Below are positions 42,548-51,716 of a stretch of 64,000 nt of DNA, in pieces. Made by a program: the position numbers and the translations under genes. Source of the DNA: Mycolicibacterium moriokaense (lineage in GTDB: Bacteria; Actinomycetota; Actinomycetes; Mycobacteriales; Mycobacteriaceae); the NCBI RefSeq assembly GCF_010726085.1, contig NZ_AP022560.1, positions 4,588,001 to 4,652,000 of the forward strand, read 5' to 3'. The notes under the pieces were generated by a model. The model had not been told where the DNA came from. It searched no databases and saw only the letters and a program-made list of their open reading frames with translations. Each line of letters opens with the position of its first letter. The first letter of the stretch is position 1.

Positions 42548-43093
42548 TCGCCTCGTAAAAGCGGTGCCACTAACGGGCCGCTCCCCATGCGGCCGTCCTG
42601 TCGCTGCGATCGGTTGTGTCAAGGGTGGCGAAGCCACTACGAAGTCGCGCCGAAGGCGCTCTTTACTCGGCCGATCGGCGGGCCAGACACTTCGGAAATG
42701 GAGGGTGGCAGCCGACCAGCTGCGCGTCGCGACCGCCGCCGGGGTCTCGTGACAACAGGCGTCTCGGCGTAGGTGGGCGAAGGTCGGCTTACGGGGCGAT
42801 TGGCCGCCTCAGACCGCTATTTATGGGCACAGAAAAACGCAGGGCGAACTCCTGGGCTCGATTGATGGTTATCCCACCGCTTCCTTCCGGCGCTCGTAGC
42901 GGCCGTCCAGCCCGGTGGCGACGTTGGGTGCTCGACGGGCTGGTCCCAGCAGAGAACGGTGCCGCGAACAACCACGCTCGTGGTCGGGCGGGGCCCCTTT
43001 CAGGGGCCCAGGGGTTGCCGTTCATCTGAGACAGATTAGAAATTCTGTTGCATAGTTGATCGCGTAGTGCTGAGTGGTGTGCATACTGATCAC
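42548..43093. other. Gene-free left end of the element
   Basis: Several overlapping frames are open here, but none has a ribosome binding site, a domain or a normal amino-acid composition. A short repeat ACAGA-N8-TCTGT at 43031-43048 lies before the tetR gene and could be its operator. Confidence 0.45.
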
Positions 43094-43717
43094 GTGGCGA
43101 CAAAGTCATTGCGCTGGGGCGCGTTCGCTGCGGCGGATGGGAGATCAGGGCGCGACCGATTGCTCGACGCCGCTGAGCGCTGCCTTGAGGTGCAGGGTCT
43201 CGCAGGCACCACCATGGAGGACATCGCCAGAAATGCCGGTGTGTCACGGGCGACCGTTTACCGGTACTTCGCGAGTCGCGAGGCCGTGATCTCTGGGGTC
43301 ATCATTCGCGCCACCGAAGAATACCTACGCCGGATGGAACCGCGGTTGTCCGGCCACAGTGACTTAGGTTCTGCGATCGTTGATTTCATCGATCACACTG
43401 TGATTGCGGCCCGCCGAAGGCCCATCATCGGAGTCCTATTCGGCAGCGATCGTGAACTCGCGGGTGTGGGTCTTGCCGAGGGAAAATCGACCATGCTTTT
43501 CGAACTCGTCACCGAGTTTCTTCGGCCTCTCTTCGCGACGCACTGGAACCAGTTGGCGCCCGGGGTCTCCGTTGATGACGCCGCGGAATGGATACTTCGC
43601 ACTGTGCTGAGTCTGCTCACCGTTCGTGGCCCAAGGGATCGAAGCAGAGACGGACTGCGCACCTATCTGCAACGTCTTCTTCTACCCGCAATCGTCTCTA
43701 GCCAAGACGCAACGTGA
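43094..43717 (+). CDS. TetR/AcrR regulator at the left end of the element
   Basis: The protein has 207 residues from GTG 43094; a GTG at 43067 is an alternative, and neither has a good ribosome binding site. The HTH is RLLDAAERCLEVQGLAGTTM, then GVSRATVYRYFASREAV. The ligand domain is helical. It is followed by genes for a thioesterase and an alpha/beta hydrolase on the same strand, which it may control. Confidence 0.85.
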   Translation: MATKSLRWGAFAAADGRSGRDRLLDAAERCLEVQGLAGTTMEDIARNAGVSRATVYRYFASREAVISGVIIRATEEYLRRMEPRLSGHSDLGSAIVDFIDHTVIAARRRPIIGVLFGSDRELAGVGLAEGKSTMLFELVTEFLRPLFATHWNQLAPGVSVDDAAEWILRTVLSLLTVRGPRDRSRDGLRTYLQRLLLPAIVSSQDAT

Positions 43718-43775
43718 TGTAACAAGTCAGGCGTAGTGTCTCAAACACCAGGCCCCACACCGAGGAGAGGTGAAC

Positions 43776-44219
43776 ATGTCCGCGAACTTCGCCGCATTCG
43801 ACGCGCAGGTCGCCGACCAGTTAAAAGGGGCGGCGTTGACGGCCGGCGGCCTGGCTGGCTACTTAGGATTTCGTCATACCGATTTCTCAGCGGGACGCCT
43901 CGTCGTCGAGATGGACGCCCGGGACGACTTGAAGACGCCCTTCGGCTCGTTGCACGGTGGCTGTCTGTCGGCGCTCGTTGACCACTGTCTCGGCGTCGTG
44001 TTCTATCCCGTCATTCCTGCCGGATCCTGGGTCGCAACAACCGAATTCAAGCTGAACCTACTCCGACCGGTGTCCAGCGGCACGTGCGTCGCGGTAGCCG
44101 AGATCATCTCGCTCGGGAAGAGCAGCGGTGTCGCGAGAATCGATATCACCAACGACGGGCGGGCTGTGTGCGCTGCCCAGGGCACTGTGACTGTTGTGGC
44201 TCAGAAGTCGGCCTCGTGA
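43776..44219 (+). CDS. PaaI-family hotdog thioesterase
   Basis: The protein has 147 residues from ATG 43776 (GGAGAGG five bases upstream). The hotdog signature is LKTPFGSLHGGCLSALVDHCLG, where the H-G-G helix carries the active region, followed by ATTEFKLNLLRPV. It would hydrolyse an acyl-CoA. Its stop is within four bases of the next start, so it is coupled to the hydrolase gene. A second thioesterase of this family lies at 54131 in the same element. Confidence 0.88.
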   Translation: MSANFAAFDAQVADQLKGAALTAGGLAGYLGFRHTDFSAGRLVVEMDARDDLKTPFGSLHGGCLSALVDHCLGVVFYPVIPAGSWVATTEFKLNLLRPVSSGTCVAVAEIISLGKSSGVARIDITNDGRAVCAAQGTVTVVAQKSAS

Positions 44220-45133
44220 TGACCCCCGAACTCGGAAAGCGGCGCAGGGTGAGACCCCGTCTCCAGCGAGTGCCCACCACCGACGGAGTCTCCTTAGCGG
44301 TCGACCTGTATCCGTGCGCGAAGCCGCGGGCAGCCGTATTGCTGCTACACGGAGGAGGCCAAAGCCGTCACGCGTGGGATGCGACAGCGCAGCGCTTACA
44401 CGCACGCGGCTACCTCGCGGCGGCCTACGATGCGCGCGGACACGGGGACAGTGACTGGGACCCGGATGGCCGCTATGACCTTGATCGACTCGGCGGTGAC
44501 CTGCTCGCGGTGCGTTCGCACGCGGCAGGTGGGCACCCTGTTGTGGCCATTGGAGCTTCCCTCGGCGGTCTGACGATCCTGGGCACTCACCTACTCGCAT
44601 CACCTGACCTGTGGGACGCCGTGGTCCTGGTGGACATCACTCCACGCATGGAGATGCAGGGCGCACGGCGCGTCGTCGCATTCATGGCGGCGCACCCCGA
44701 CGGTTTCGCCGATCTTGAGTCTGCCGCCGAGGTTATCGCCGCGTACAACCCACACAGATCGAAGCCAAGCAGCCTCGACGGACTACGGAAGGTCTTGCAG
44801 CAGCGCGACGACGACCGTTGGGTATGGCGGTGGGATCCGGCCTTCGTGGCATCGAATTTTAACTTCCTGCAAGGTAATCCAGATGAGGGCGCAGCGGAGT
44901 TCGACCGGATGAGCATGTTGTTGGTCGACGGCGCACGGCAGGTATCTGCTCCTACGCTTCTCGTGCGGGGGCTGTTGTCCGACGTGGTGTCGGAGAAGAC
45001 AGTGAACGACTTCGTCGACCTCGTGCCGCACGCGCGCACGGTAGACGTGACCAACGCGGGTCACATGATCGCCGGAGACGACAACGACGCGTTCTCAGAA
45101 GCGGTAATCGATTTCCTCGACGAGGTCATCTAA
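44219..45133 (+). CDS. Alpha/beta hydrolase
   Basis: The protein has 304 residues from ATG 44219, which overlaps the previous stop; a GTG at 44216 is also possible. It shows the oxyanion loop LLLHGGGQSRHAW, the nucleophile elbow GASLGG, a late Asp region (LVRGLLSDVVS) and the catalytic His in NAGHMIAGD. The family includes esterases, epoxide hydrolases and C-C hydrolases; the substrate is unknown. The partnership with a thioesterase suggests acyl or ester turnover. Confidence 0.88.
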   Translation: MTPELGKRRRVRPRLQRVPTTDGVSLAVDLYPCAKPRAAVLLLHGGGQSRHAWDATAQRLHARGYLAAAYDARGHGDSDWDPDGRYDLDRLGGDLLAVRSHAAGGHPVVAIGASLGGLTILGTHLLASPDLWDAVVLVDITPRMEMQGARRVVAFMAAHPDGFADLESAAEVIAAYNPHRSKPSSLDGLRKVLQQRDDDRWVWRWDPAFVASNFNFLQGNPDEGAAEFDRMSMLLVDGARQVSAPTLLVRGLLSDVVSEKTVNDFVDLVPHARTVDVTNAGHMIAGDDNDAFSEAVIDFLDEVI

Positions 45134-45380
45134 AACGAGCTAGAGGGAGGGCTTGTCGGGCACGTTCAAGCTCGGCCGGGTCGTGGCATGCAGTCACCAG
45201 GACATGCGACGCCCAGGGGCGCGTGCTGATGTGAGCGACGGTCGGCCAGGTCACGAGAATGCCGAACGCCAATAGCGCGGTCGCTGCGGGATACGACAAG
45301 GAACGCACCCCTTGACGAATGGTCCCCAACGACTCGTTTGCTCGAAGTTGCCCGCCGTGCCCGTCGCAGCAAAAATGCAC
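45126..45380 (-). CDS. Possible small membrane protein, doubtful
   Basis: An 84-residue frame with one good hydrophobic segment (AATALLAFGILVTWP) fills the gap between two plus-strand genes. The region on the same strand just upstream, in another frame, also encodes a hydrophobic helix (GPILQLVGAAVVLCIFAATG), so this may be a frameshifted two-helix protein. No ribosome binding site supports the GTG start. It might be noise. Confidence 0.25.
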   Translation of the reverse strand: MHFCCDGHGGQLRANESLGTIRQGVRSLSYPAATALLAFGILVTWPTVAHISTRPWASHVLVTACHDPAELERARQALPLARFR

Positions 45381-45423
45381 AGCACCACCGCCGCACCCAC
45401 GAGCTGCAAAATAGGGCCTTCTG

Positions 45424-45438
45424 GTATCGCTCCGATAC
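45424..45438. promoter_or_regulatory. Inverted repeat GTATCG-N3-CGATAC before the DUF6188 gene
   Basis: The arms are perfect. It lies 50 bp upstream of the DUF6188 start. A related repeat with TATCGG/CCGATA arms precedes the MmpL gene at 45989, so one regulator might control both genes. Confidence 0.5.
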
Positions 45439-45487
45439 TAGCAGTACCATAAATACGACACATCGGAGTGTTGAACAGGAGACCGAC

Positions 45488-45910
45488 ATGCATACGCAGT
45501 GGATCGAACAGCGCACCGTCCAGCGAGTTTCGTTGCGAGAAGGCCTGGTTCTGAGTCTCGACGACTACAACGAACTCGTCATCGCGCGGCCCATGAGGCT
45601 GACCTTGCCGGCGATCGGGTCGCATCCGTCCGAAGAAGTGCTTATCGATCCCGCCCGGGTGTCGGCTCAGGAGCGTCCACTACTCGATTTGGCCGGCGCA
45701 GTGTGCACACGGGCCTGGTGCGATGACGAGGGTGCGCTGCATATGGGCTTCTCCCGCGGGCATTGCATCGATGTCGATCCCGACAGTCACGAGACGGCGT
45801 GGGAGCTGTACGGCAAACGGCATGGCTACATGGCTTGCCTCCCGCATGGACGTGTACGCGTCGTTCGCCATGACCTGGTCGATGACGAAACTAACGGTGC
45901 TGCAAATTGA
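45488..45910 (+). CDS. DUF6188-like protein
   Basis: The protein has 140 residues from ATG 45488 (AGGAG six bases upstream). The pattern ALHMGFSRGHCIDVDPDSHETAWELYGKRHG, a strand pair followed by D-x-x-x-E-A/T-W-E-L, fits the DUF6188 family of small actinobacterial proteins of unknown function. It lies directly before the MmpL gene and each has its own TATCG-type repeat. Function unknown. Confidence 0.65.
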   Translation: MHTQWIEQRTVQRVSLREGLVLSLDDYNELVIARPMRLTLPAIGSHPSEEVLIDPARVSAQERPLLDLAGAVCTRAWCDDEGALHMGFSRGHCIDVDPDSHETAWELYGKRHGYMACLPHGRVRVVRHDLVDDETNGAAN

Positions 45911-45988
45911 TTCGATGATTCGGAGCCGGGTTGCCGAGATAGCCGCCGTTTGCCCCGGGGGTCGCGCGGGCAAATAGGAAACCGTTAG

Positions 45989-46007
45989 TATCGGTGCTAT
46001 ACCGATA
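45989..46007. promoter_or_regulatory. Inverted repeat TATCGGT-N5-ACCGATA before the MmpL gene
   Basis: The 7-bp arms are perfect and end 20 bp before the GTG start, so a bound protein would block transcription or translation of the transporter. Confidence 0.6.
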
Positions 46008-46026
46008 GTTCCACTCTTGAGGGGGC

Positions 46027-49000
46027 GTGACGGTGGCTGATGATCTCCACGGTGTCGGGACCGTTTCTCGACGCTCCCGTCTTGCCGACCCCGCAGCGTC
46101 GCCGGAATACAGTGCGCGGCTGGCCAGGCTTGCCGCCTTCACGGTTCACCACAAGGCGCTCGTGATCGGTGGGTGGCTCGCCATTGCAGTGGTGCTAGCG
46201 CTGTTGTTCCCACAGCTCGAAACCGTTGTGCGGCAACAGTCGGTCGACCTCATTCCCCGGGACGTGCCGTCATTCCAGACTGTTGACCGCATGAGCGCTG
46301 CGTTCGGCGAGCAAGGGTCGAAGACGATGCTGTTCGTCGCCATGGAAAGCCCCGCTGGGCTGACGCAGCAGGCGCGGGATCGATACTCGAGGCTCGTCGA
46401 GCGCCTTAGAGCCGATCACGCCCACGTGCTGCTGGTGCAGGACTTGCTGGCCGATCCCGTGATGAAGGCACAAGCCGTCAGCGCAGACGGCAAAGCGTGG
46501 TTCCTACCGGTGGGGGTGGCCGGGACTCTGGGTGATCCCACTGCAGCGGAATCGGTGCAGGCAGTCCGCGCCACCGCCCAACGCGCCTTCGACGGGTCGG
46601 ACATCACCGTCCGCGTGACCGGTCCCCCGGCAACCTTCAGTGACCAAATCGCTTCTGCCGAACACGATTTGCTGTTCATCTCGATCGCAACGGCCGGGTT
46701 GATCGCGTTGATCCTGCTGATGGTCTACCGGTCGTTGTTTACCGCGTTATTGCCCTTGCTAGTCATCGGGCTGAGTCTGGCCGTCGGCCGTGGTGTCTTG
46801 TCCGCATTCGGGCAGCTTGGCATGCCGGTTTCGCAGTTCACCGTGGCATTCATGACCGCGATCCTTCTCGGCGCAGGAACCGATTACACAGTCTTTTTGA
46901 TCAGCCGGTACCACGAACAGCGGCGCGCCGGTGCCCCTGCCGATCTCGCTGTCATTCACGCGACGGCCAGCATCGGACGAGTGATCTTCGCGTCGGCAGC
47001 GACTGTCGCCCTGGCTTTTCTGGCCATGGTCTTCGCCACGCTGAGCGTGTTCGCCGGATTGGGACCAGCGTGCGCGGTTGCCGTACTTGTGGGCTTTCTG
47101 GCTACGGTGACACTGTTGCCGCCGGTGTTGGCGTTGGCGGCCCGACGCGGTATCGGGGAACCCAAGCCCGACCGCACCCGCCGGTACTGGAACAGCGTCG
47201 CTGTGGCGGTCGTGCGTCACCCTCGGCCGTTGCTCGTTGCTAGCTTGGTGATCCTCTTGGCTCTTTCCGGTGCAGCTGCCACGATGAAGATCAGCTACGA
47301 CGACCGAAAAGGACAACCTCCCACCACGGCTAGCAATGAGGGCTACCAGCTCCTCGACCGACACTTTCGCAAAGACGTCGTCATCACCGAGTTCCTGGTG
47401 GTCGAAAACCCCGTCGACATGCGCACCGGGAAAGGGCTGGCCGACCTCGACGAAATGGCATCGCGCATCTCCCAGATCCCCGGCGTGGTCAAGATATCCG
47501 GAGTCACCCGTCCGGCAGGCACCCGCCTTGACCAAGCGCAATTATCGTGGCAAAACAGGCAAATCGGCGACAAGATGGCCGGTGCCGTCGCCGATGGTAA
47601 TTCCCGCCGCGGTGACCTCGCCAAGCTCACCGATGGAGCCAACCAACTGGCCAACGGACTTGCGCAGCTCGACACGTCTGTACGGACCGCACTGAAACCA
47701 TTAGGCCCAGTGCTCACCCAAGCACAGTCCGCCGGCCAGGACTTCCAACGGTTTGCCCCACTTCTGCACCAACTCTCAGCGACCAGCCCCAGTATCGACA
47801 ACGCAATACAAGCCGGCCCAGGCATCCGCCCGCTGGCCGAACGCACACAAGGCGCCATCGACACCCTGAACCCGCTCGTTGACCTGCTCAATGGGTCACC
47901 CTGGTGCGTCACAACTCCCCAGTGCGCTCAAATCCGCGACCAGGTCCAGATCCTGGTTGCTCTGAGAAACAACGGATTCTTCTCCCAGGTCGCCGCGCTG
48001 GGTGACCGCTACGACCCCGCCACCAACGCCACCGTAACCGGCACCATCGCCGACGTTCAGACTGCCGTCAATGCCATGAACAAGGCATTCGGCGCGCTGG
48101 GAAAGCCCGCGGATCTCGCGGCTAACATCACCCGGCTACAAGACGGCATCAGCCAGCTCGCCTCCGGTTCGCGCGCGCTGGCCGATGGGGTAAAGACGCT
48201 GGCGGACAGCAATATTGAGATGCTATCCGGTATGAGCCAAATCGCCACCCAGCTTCAGAACTCGTCTCGCGCGTCGGCGGGGTCGGATGCCGCGTCCGGC
48301 TTCTACCTGCCCGCAGACGCCTTTGCGAACCGCCAATTCGCCGACGTCGCAAAGCAGTTCCTGTCACCCGATGGGAAAACGGCGCGATTCGCAGTGGAGA
48401 CCAGCAACGATCCCTACAGCGTCGAAGCGATGGACCTTGCCCGCCAGATGACCCAAGTCGCCGATGGAGCCAGGCCGAACACCTCGCTGGCGAACGCCAC
48501 GATCTCTGTCGCCGGATTCCCCGCGGTCAATTCTGATATCCAGCGCCTACTCTCGTCCGACTTCATCCAACTCGCCATCGCCACCCTGGTCATCGTCGGA
48601 CTCATCCTGGTGGTGCTATTGCGCGCGCTCGTAGCGCCGCTGTATCTCCTTGGCACCGTCGTGCTGAACTACCTCGCCTCACTCGGCATCGGAGTCATCG
48701 TTTTCCAATGGATACTCGGTCATGAAATCGCCTGGCCTGTACCGCTATTAGCCTTCATCATTCTGGTCGCAGTCGGTGCCGACTACAACATGTTGCTGGT
48801 ATCGCGACTGCGCGAGGAGAGCGGCAGCAATCTGCGTATCGGCGTTCTACGGACGGTCGCCACCACAGGCTCGGTCATCACCTCCGCCGGCCTGATCTTC
48901 GCCGCGAGCATGTTCGGCTTGATGATCGGCTCGGTCGCGATCATGATCGAGACTGGCCTCATCATTGGCTGCGGACTGTTGTTGGATACTTTCCTGGTCC

Positions 49001-49128
49001 GGACGCTGACCGTACCCGCCATCGCTACGTTGCTGCGCGAACGGAGCTGGTGGCCACAACGTCTCGCCACTAGACCGAGGACTGCGGCACCGTCGCAATA
49101 CCGCCCGACAGTCGACGTCGGCGCGTGA
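46027..49128 (+). CDS. MmpL-type RND transporter
   Basis: The protein has 1033 residues with twelve predicted membrane segments in two groups (about 45-400 and 855-1015) separated by large outer domains with a helical coiled region (QLANGLAQLDTSV, SRALADGVKTLAD). The proton-relay Asp-Tyr pairs are in GAGTDYTVFLISRYHEQ and VGADYNMLLVSRLREE. MmpL proteins export lipids, glycolipids or siderophores across the inner membrane. GTG 46027 follows GAGGGGG. No MmpS partner is present. This is the largest cargo gene of the element and may act with the MCE, P450 and thioesterase genes. Confidence 0.93.
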   Translation: MTVADDLHGVGTVSRRSRLADPAASPEYSARLARLAAFTVHHKALVIGGWLAIAVVLALLFPQLETVVRQQSVDLIPRDVPSFQTVDRMSAAFGEQGSKTMLFVAMESPAGLTQQARDRYSRLVERLRADHAHVLLVQDLLADPVMKAQAVSADGKAWFLPVGVAGTLGDPTAAESVQAVRATAQRAFDGSDITVRVTGPPATFSDQIASAEHDLLFISIATAGLIALILLMVYRSLFTALLPLLVIGLSLAVGRGVLSAFGQLGMPVSQFTVAFMTAILLGAGTDYTVFLISRYHEQRRAGAPADLAVIHATASIGRVIFASAATVALAFLAMVFATLSVFAGLGPACAVAVLVGFLATVTLLPPVLALAARRGIGEPKPDRTRRYWNSVAVAVVRHPRPLLVASLVILLALSGAAATMKISYDDRKGQPPTTASNEGYQLLDRHFRKDVVITEFLVVENPVDMRTGKGLADLDEMASRISQIPGVVKISGVTRPAGTRLDQAQLSWQNRQIGDKMAGAVADGNSRRGDLAKLTDGANQLANGLAQLDTSVRTALKPLGPVLTQAQSAGQDFQRFAPLLHQLSATSPSIDNAIQAGPGIRPLAERTQGAIDTLNPLVDLLNGSPWCVTTPQCAQIRDQVQILVALRNNGFFSQVAALGDRYDPATNATVTGTIADVQTAVNAMNKAFGALGKPADLAANITRLQDGISQLASGSRALADGVKTLADSNIEMLSGMSQIATQLQNSSRASAGSDAASGFYLPADAFANRQFADVAKQFLSPDGKTARFAVETSNDPYSVEAMDLARQMTQVADGARPNTSLANATISVAGFPAVNSDIQRLLSSDFIQLAIATLVIVGLILVVLLRALVAPLYLLGTVVLNYLASLGIGVIVFQWILGHEIAWPVPLLAFIILVAVGADYNMLLVSRLREESGSNLRIGVLRTVATTGSVITSAGLIFAASMFGLMIGSVAIMIETGLIIGCGLLLDTFLVRTLTVPAIATLLRERSWWPQRLATRPRTAAPSQYRPTVDVGA

Positions 49129-49148
49129 GCATGCAGCTTGCCCTCACA

Positions 49149-50195
49149 TCACGGTTGAGCCGTTGACCGCCCACGGCGCTTGGACTCACTGGGTGGGCGC
49201 CCATTCCACCGAATATGGGCGCGAGTGAATGCGGCCGTCTCGGAATAGCCAAGTCGGCGTGCAGTTTCCTCGACAGTGAGTCCCGAACTCAACAGCTCGG
49301 CGGCCAGCGCTGCGCGAACCTCGTCTGCGAGTGCGCGGTAGCTGGTTCCCTCTCCCGCCAAGTGACGGTGCAACGTGCGATCGGTGATGCAGAGTTCCCT
49401 CGCGATGGTTGCCATGGATGGGATCTGGGTCGAATCTTGGATCATCCGCATCCGCACCGAGGCTGAGACGCCACGACGGGTTCGTCGACGGTTCAATAAC
49501 TCCTCGCACTGGCGGATACAGATCGCCGCAGTCTGGGGTTCTGGCGCGGGCATCGGTTGGCTCACCAGATCAGCCGGGACAATCAGGGCGTTGCGCACCG
49601 CGTTCTCCACAGTGACCGTCACGTTGTCGATCTCCACCAGACTTGCCGGCAGCTGCAGATCCGCCACCTCCAGTCGCATCGCGATCGGCGCGTCAACGCC
49701 ACGCATGAGCGGCGGCAAGATCTGCAGGAACATTGCAAAATCGCGTTCGAGCAGAAACCTCCGCACATCGGGAGGAACCTGGGCGTTATCAAGACCGATG
49801 ACCGCTTCGGTGTTGTTGAGTTCTGGTGCGGCCAGACTCAGGTAGACCGTACTGAGTGCGGCGTACCGGCAGGCGACCTCTATCGCGTCCCCGACGGTGG
49901 GACTCGAAATCAGTGCATAACCTAGAATGCCCATGTCGGCGAAGTTGTAGCGCGCACCGGTTTCCGTACCCAGTCCCGGTTGATCGCCGAGTCGGCCGAT
50001 CAGGTTGCGAATCATCGTCAGTTCCTGACTCGCATGCATCTCGCTGCTCGGGTCCCTCAACCCCTGCGACGTGAGTCCTGTTCCAGACAAGCAGATTTCA
50101 GGATCGAGGCCGTGGTGTACCGCGGTCTCCAAGATGTGTCGACCCGGCGCCGAGGATCGCGCCACGTCCCACACCGGGGCCATCGGACTAGGCAT
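49149..50195 (-). CDS. AraC-family regulator
   Basis: The protein has 348 residues from MPSPMAPVWDV at 50195; a longer frame starting at 50264 is possible but has no ribosome binding site. The N-terminal ~220 residues match the arabinose-binding-like domain of the OruR/ArgR-type AraC group (HHGLDPEICLSGTGL). The HTH pair is PSMATIARELCITDRTLHRHL and GLTVEETARRLGYSETAAFTRA followed by RWNGRPPS. It is divergent from the P450 gene and probably controls it. Confidence 0.88.
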   Translation of the reverse strand: MPSPMAPVWDVARSSAPGRHILETAVHHGLDPEICLSGTGLTSQGLRDPSSEMHASQELTMIRNLIGRLGDQPGLGTETGARYNFADMGILGYALISSPTVGDAIEVACRYAALSTVYLSLAAPELNNTEAVIGLDNAQVPPDVRRFLLERDFAMFLQILPPLMRGVDAPIAMRLEVADLQLPASLVEIDNVTVTVENAVRNALIVPADLVSQPMPAPEPQTAAICIRQCEELLNRRRTRRGVSASVRMRMIQDSTQIPSMATIARELCITDRTLHRHLAGEGTSYRALADEVRAALAAELLSSGLTVEETARRLGYSETAAFTRAHIRWNGRPPSESKRRGRSTAQP

Positions 50196-50267
50196 GTGTC
50201 TGAAAATATCAAATGTCTGTCTGATTCTGTCATTATCGAGCCATTGCGACCGGCCTAACGTCATGTT

Positions 50268-51590
50268 ATGTCGACGGATCTTCTACGGCCCCCACCACGC
50301 GCGGTGCTTTCTGCAACTCGCAGCTCCGTCACTGATCTGTGGCGTCCGGTTGCGACAGGGGCTTACCGCGATCTACGGCGCCCACGCACTGCATCGGCGC
50401 CGAAGTCGGTGCCACGAACCACATTCGATCCGACGCTCGCCGAGAACATCGCCGACCCCTATCCCGAGCTGCTGCGCATTCGTGAGCATCCGGTGGTCGT
50501 CAACGAGCGGCTCGGCGTCTGGATGATGGGGCGCTACGAGGACGTGCACAAGGCCGTTCGCAACAATGAGGTGTTCTCGTCGAGGGACGGCATCATGCTG
50601 CGGTCGTTTGTCACCAGTGCTGTACTCACCACAGACCCACCCGATCACACCCGCCTGCGGCATCTGACCGCGCCCATGTTCAGCAAGCGTTCGGTACAGA
50701 CTCTGGCCACAGATATTCGCGCGTTGTCCGATGAGGCGATCAGGCCACTGCGAGACGGTGACGTCATTGACATGGTCGCGGCGCTGACGATCCCCATGCC
50801 CATCAACGTCATTGCCACAATCTTGGGTATTCCCCATCCTCAGTGGCCGGCCTTCCGCGCCGTATCCAACAAGTTCGCGAGACTATTCGGACCGCGGTCG
50901 GTGCACGAGGTCATGCGATACGTCGGTTCACTACTTCAGTCCTACGTGCAGATGCGCAGCTTCATAGACATCGAGATGGGCCGGCGGTCCAGCACGTCGG
51001 CAGACGATCTCTTGGGTTGGTTGCAGGCAGCCAAAGAATCCGGCGAGCTCAGCGATCAGGAAGCTTTCTTCTACGCGCTCATACTTCTGGTCGCCGGCAA
51101 CGAGACCACCACGAACCTTTTGGGCATGCTGCTCGTCAGGCTCGCCGAAGACCGCGAGTTCTTCCTGACGTTGAAAGCCGACCGCAGCCTGCTTCGCCCT
51201 GCGGTCGAGGAGACCGCGCGTTGGGGCTCGCCGGTGCAGTGGGTCACCAGAACCGCTACCGCGCCCTATCGGATCGGCGACACGCTGATCCCTAAGGGTG
51301 CAAAGGCGTTGCTCTTCTACGCCTCGGCGAACCGAGACCCGGCGAAGTTCAGCGACCCCGATCGGTTCGACCCTCATCGCGACACGACCGGGCACCTGGC
51401 ATTCGGCCATGGACTTCATTTTTGTCTTGGCGCTCATCTCGCACGACTCGAAGTGATCACAGCGGTCGACCATCTGCTGGACGAACTCGACGGCCTGGAG
51501 CTCGCTGGACCAGTGCGCTGGGGTACCAATCCTTCACTGCGAGGACCGGTCTCGATGCCCTTACGAGTCAGGCGGCGAACCGTTTCCTGA
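50268..51590 (+). CDS. Cytochrome P450 (element cargo)
   Basis: The protein has 440 residues. The heme loop is FGHGLHFCLGAHLARLE with ligand Cys386, the I-helix LVAGNETTTN is canonical, and the ExxR is EETARWGS. It differs clearly from the P450 at 3216, so it is not a copy. Divergent from the AraC gene, with start codons only four bases apart across the strands, it should be regulated by it. A hydroxylase of a lipid or sterol-like compound is plausible from the neighbours. Confidence 0.92.
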   Translation: MSTDLLRPPPRAVLSATRSSVTDLWRPVATGAYRDLRRPRTASAPKSVPRTTFDPTLAENIADPYPELLRIREHPVVVNERLGVWMMGRYEDVHKAVRNNEVFSSRDGIMLRSFVTSAVLTTDPPDHTRLRHLTAPMFSKRSVQTLATDIRALSDEAIRPLRDGDVIDMVAALTIPMPINVIATILGIPHPQWPAFRAVSNKFARLFGPRSVHEVMRYVGSLLQSYVQMRSFIDIEMGRRSSTSADDLLGWLQAAKESGELSDQEAFFYALILLVAGNETTTNLLGMLLVRLAEDREFFLTLKADRSLLRPAVEETARWGSPVQWVTRTATAPYRIGDTLIPKGAKALLFYASANRDPAKFSDPDRFDPHRDTTGHLAFGHGLHFCLGAHLARLEVITAVDHLLDELDGLELAGPVRWGTNPSLRGPVSMPLRVRRRTVS

Positions 51591-51716
51591 GGCGGCTGCG
51601 CGCTGCCCAGTGTCGCTCGCTCCCAGTTCCATTGGACTCTCGCGCTTCTGCGTATCGAGGCCGCTGACGGCCGCTTCGACATGGTCGTGCGCCGGTCGGT
51701 CCGCAGGCCGGCCGTC

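Noticed and set aside
42564..43029. Several overlapping plus-strand frames at the left end of the element
   Set aside because: They are rich in Arg and Gly without domains or ribosome binding sites, and the frames overlap each other.
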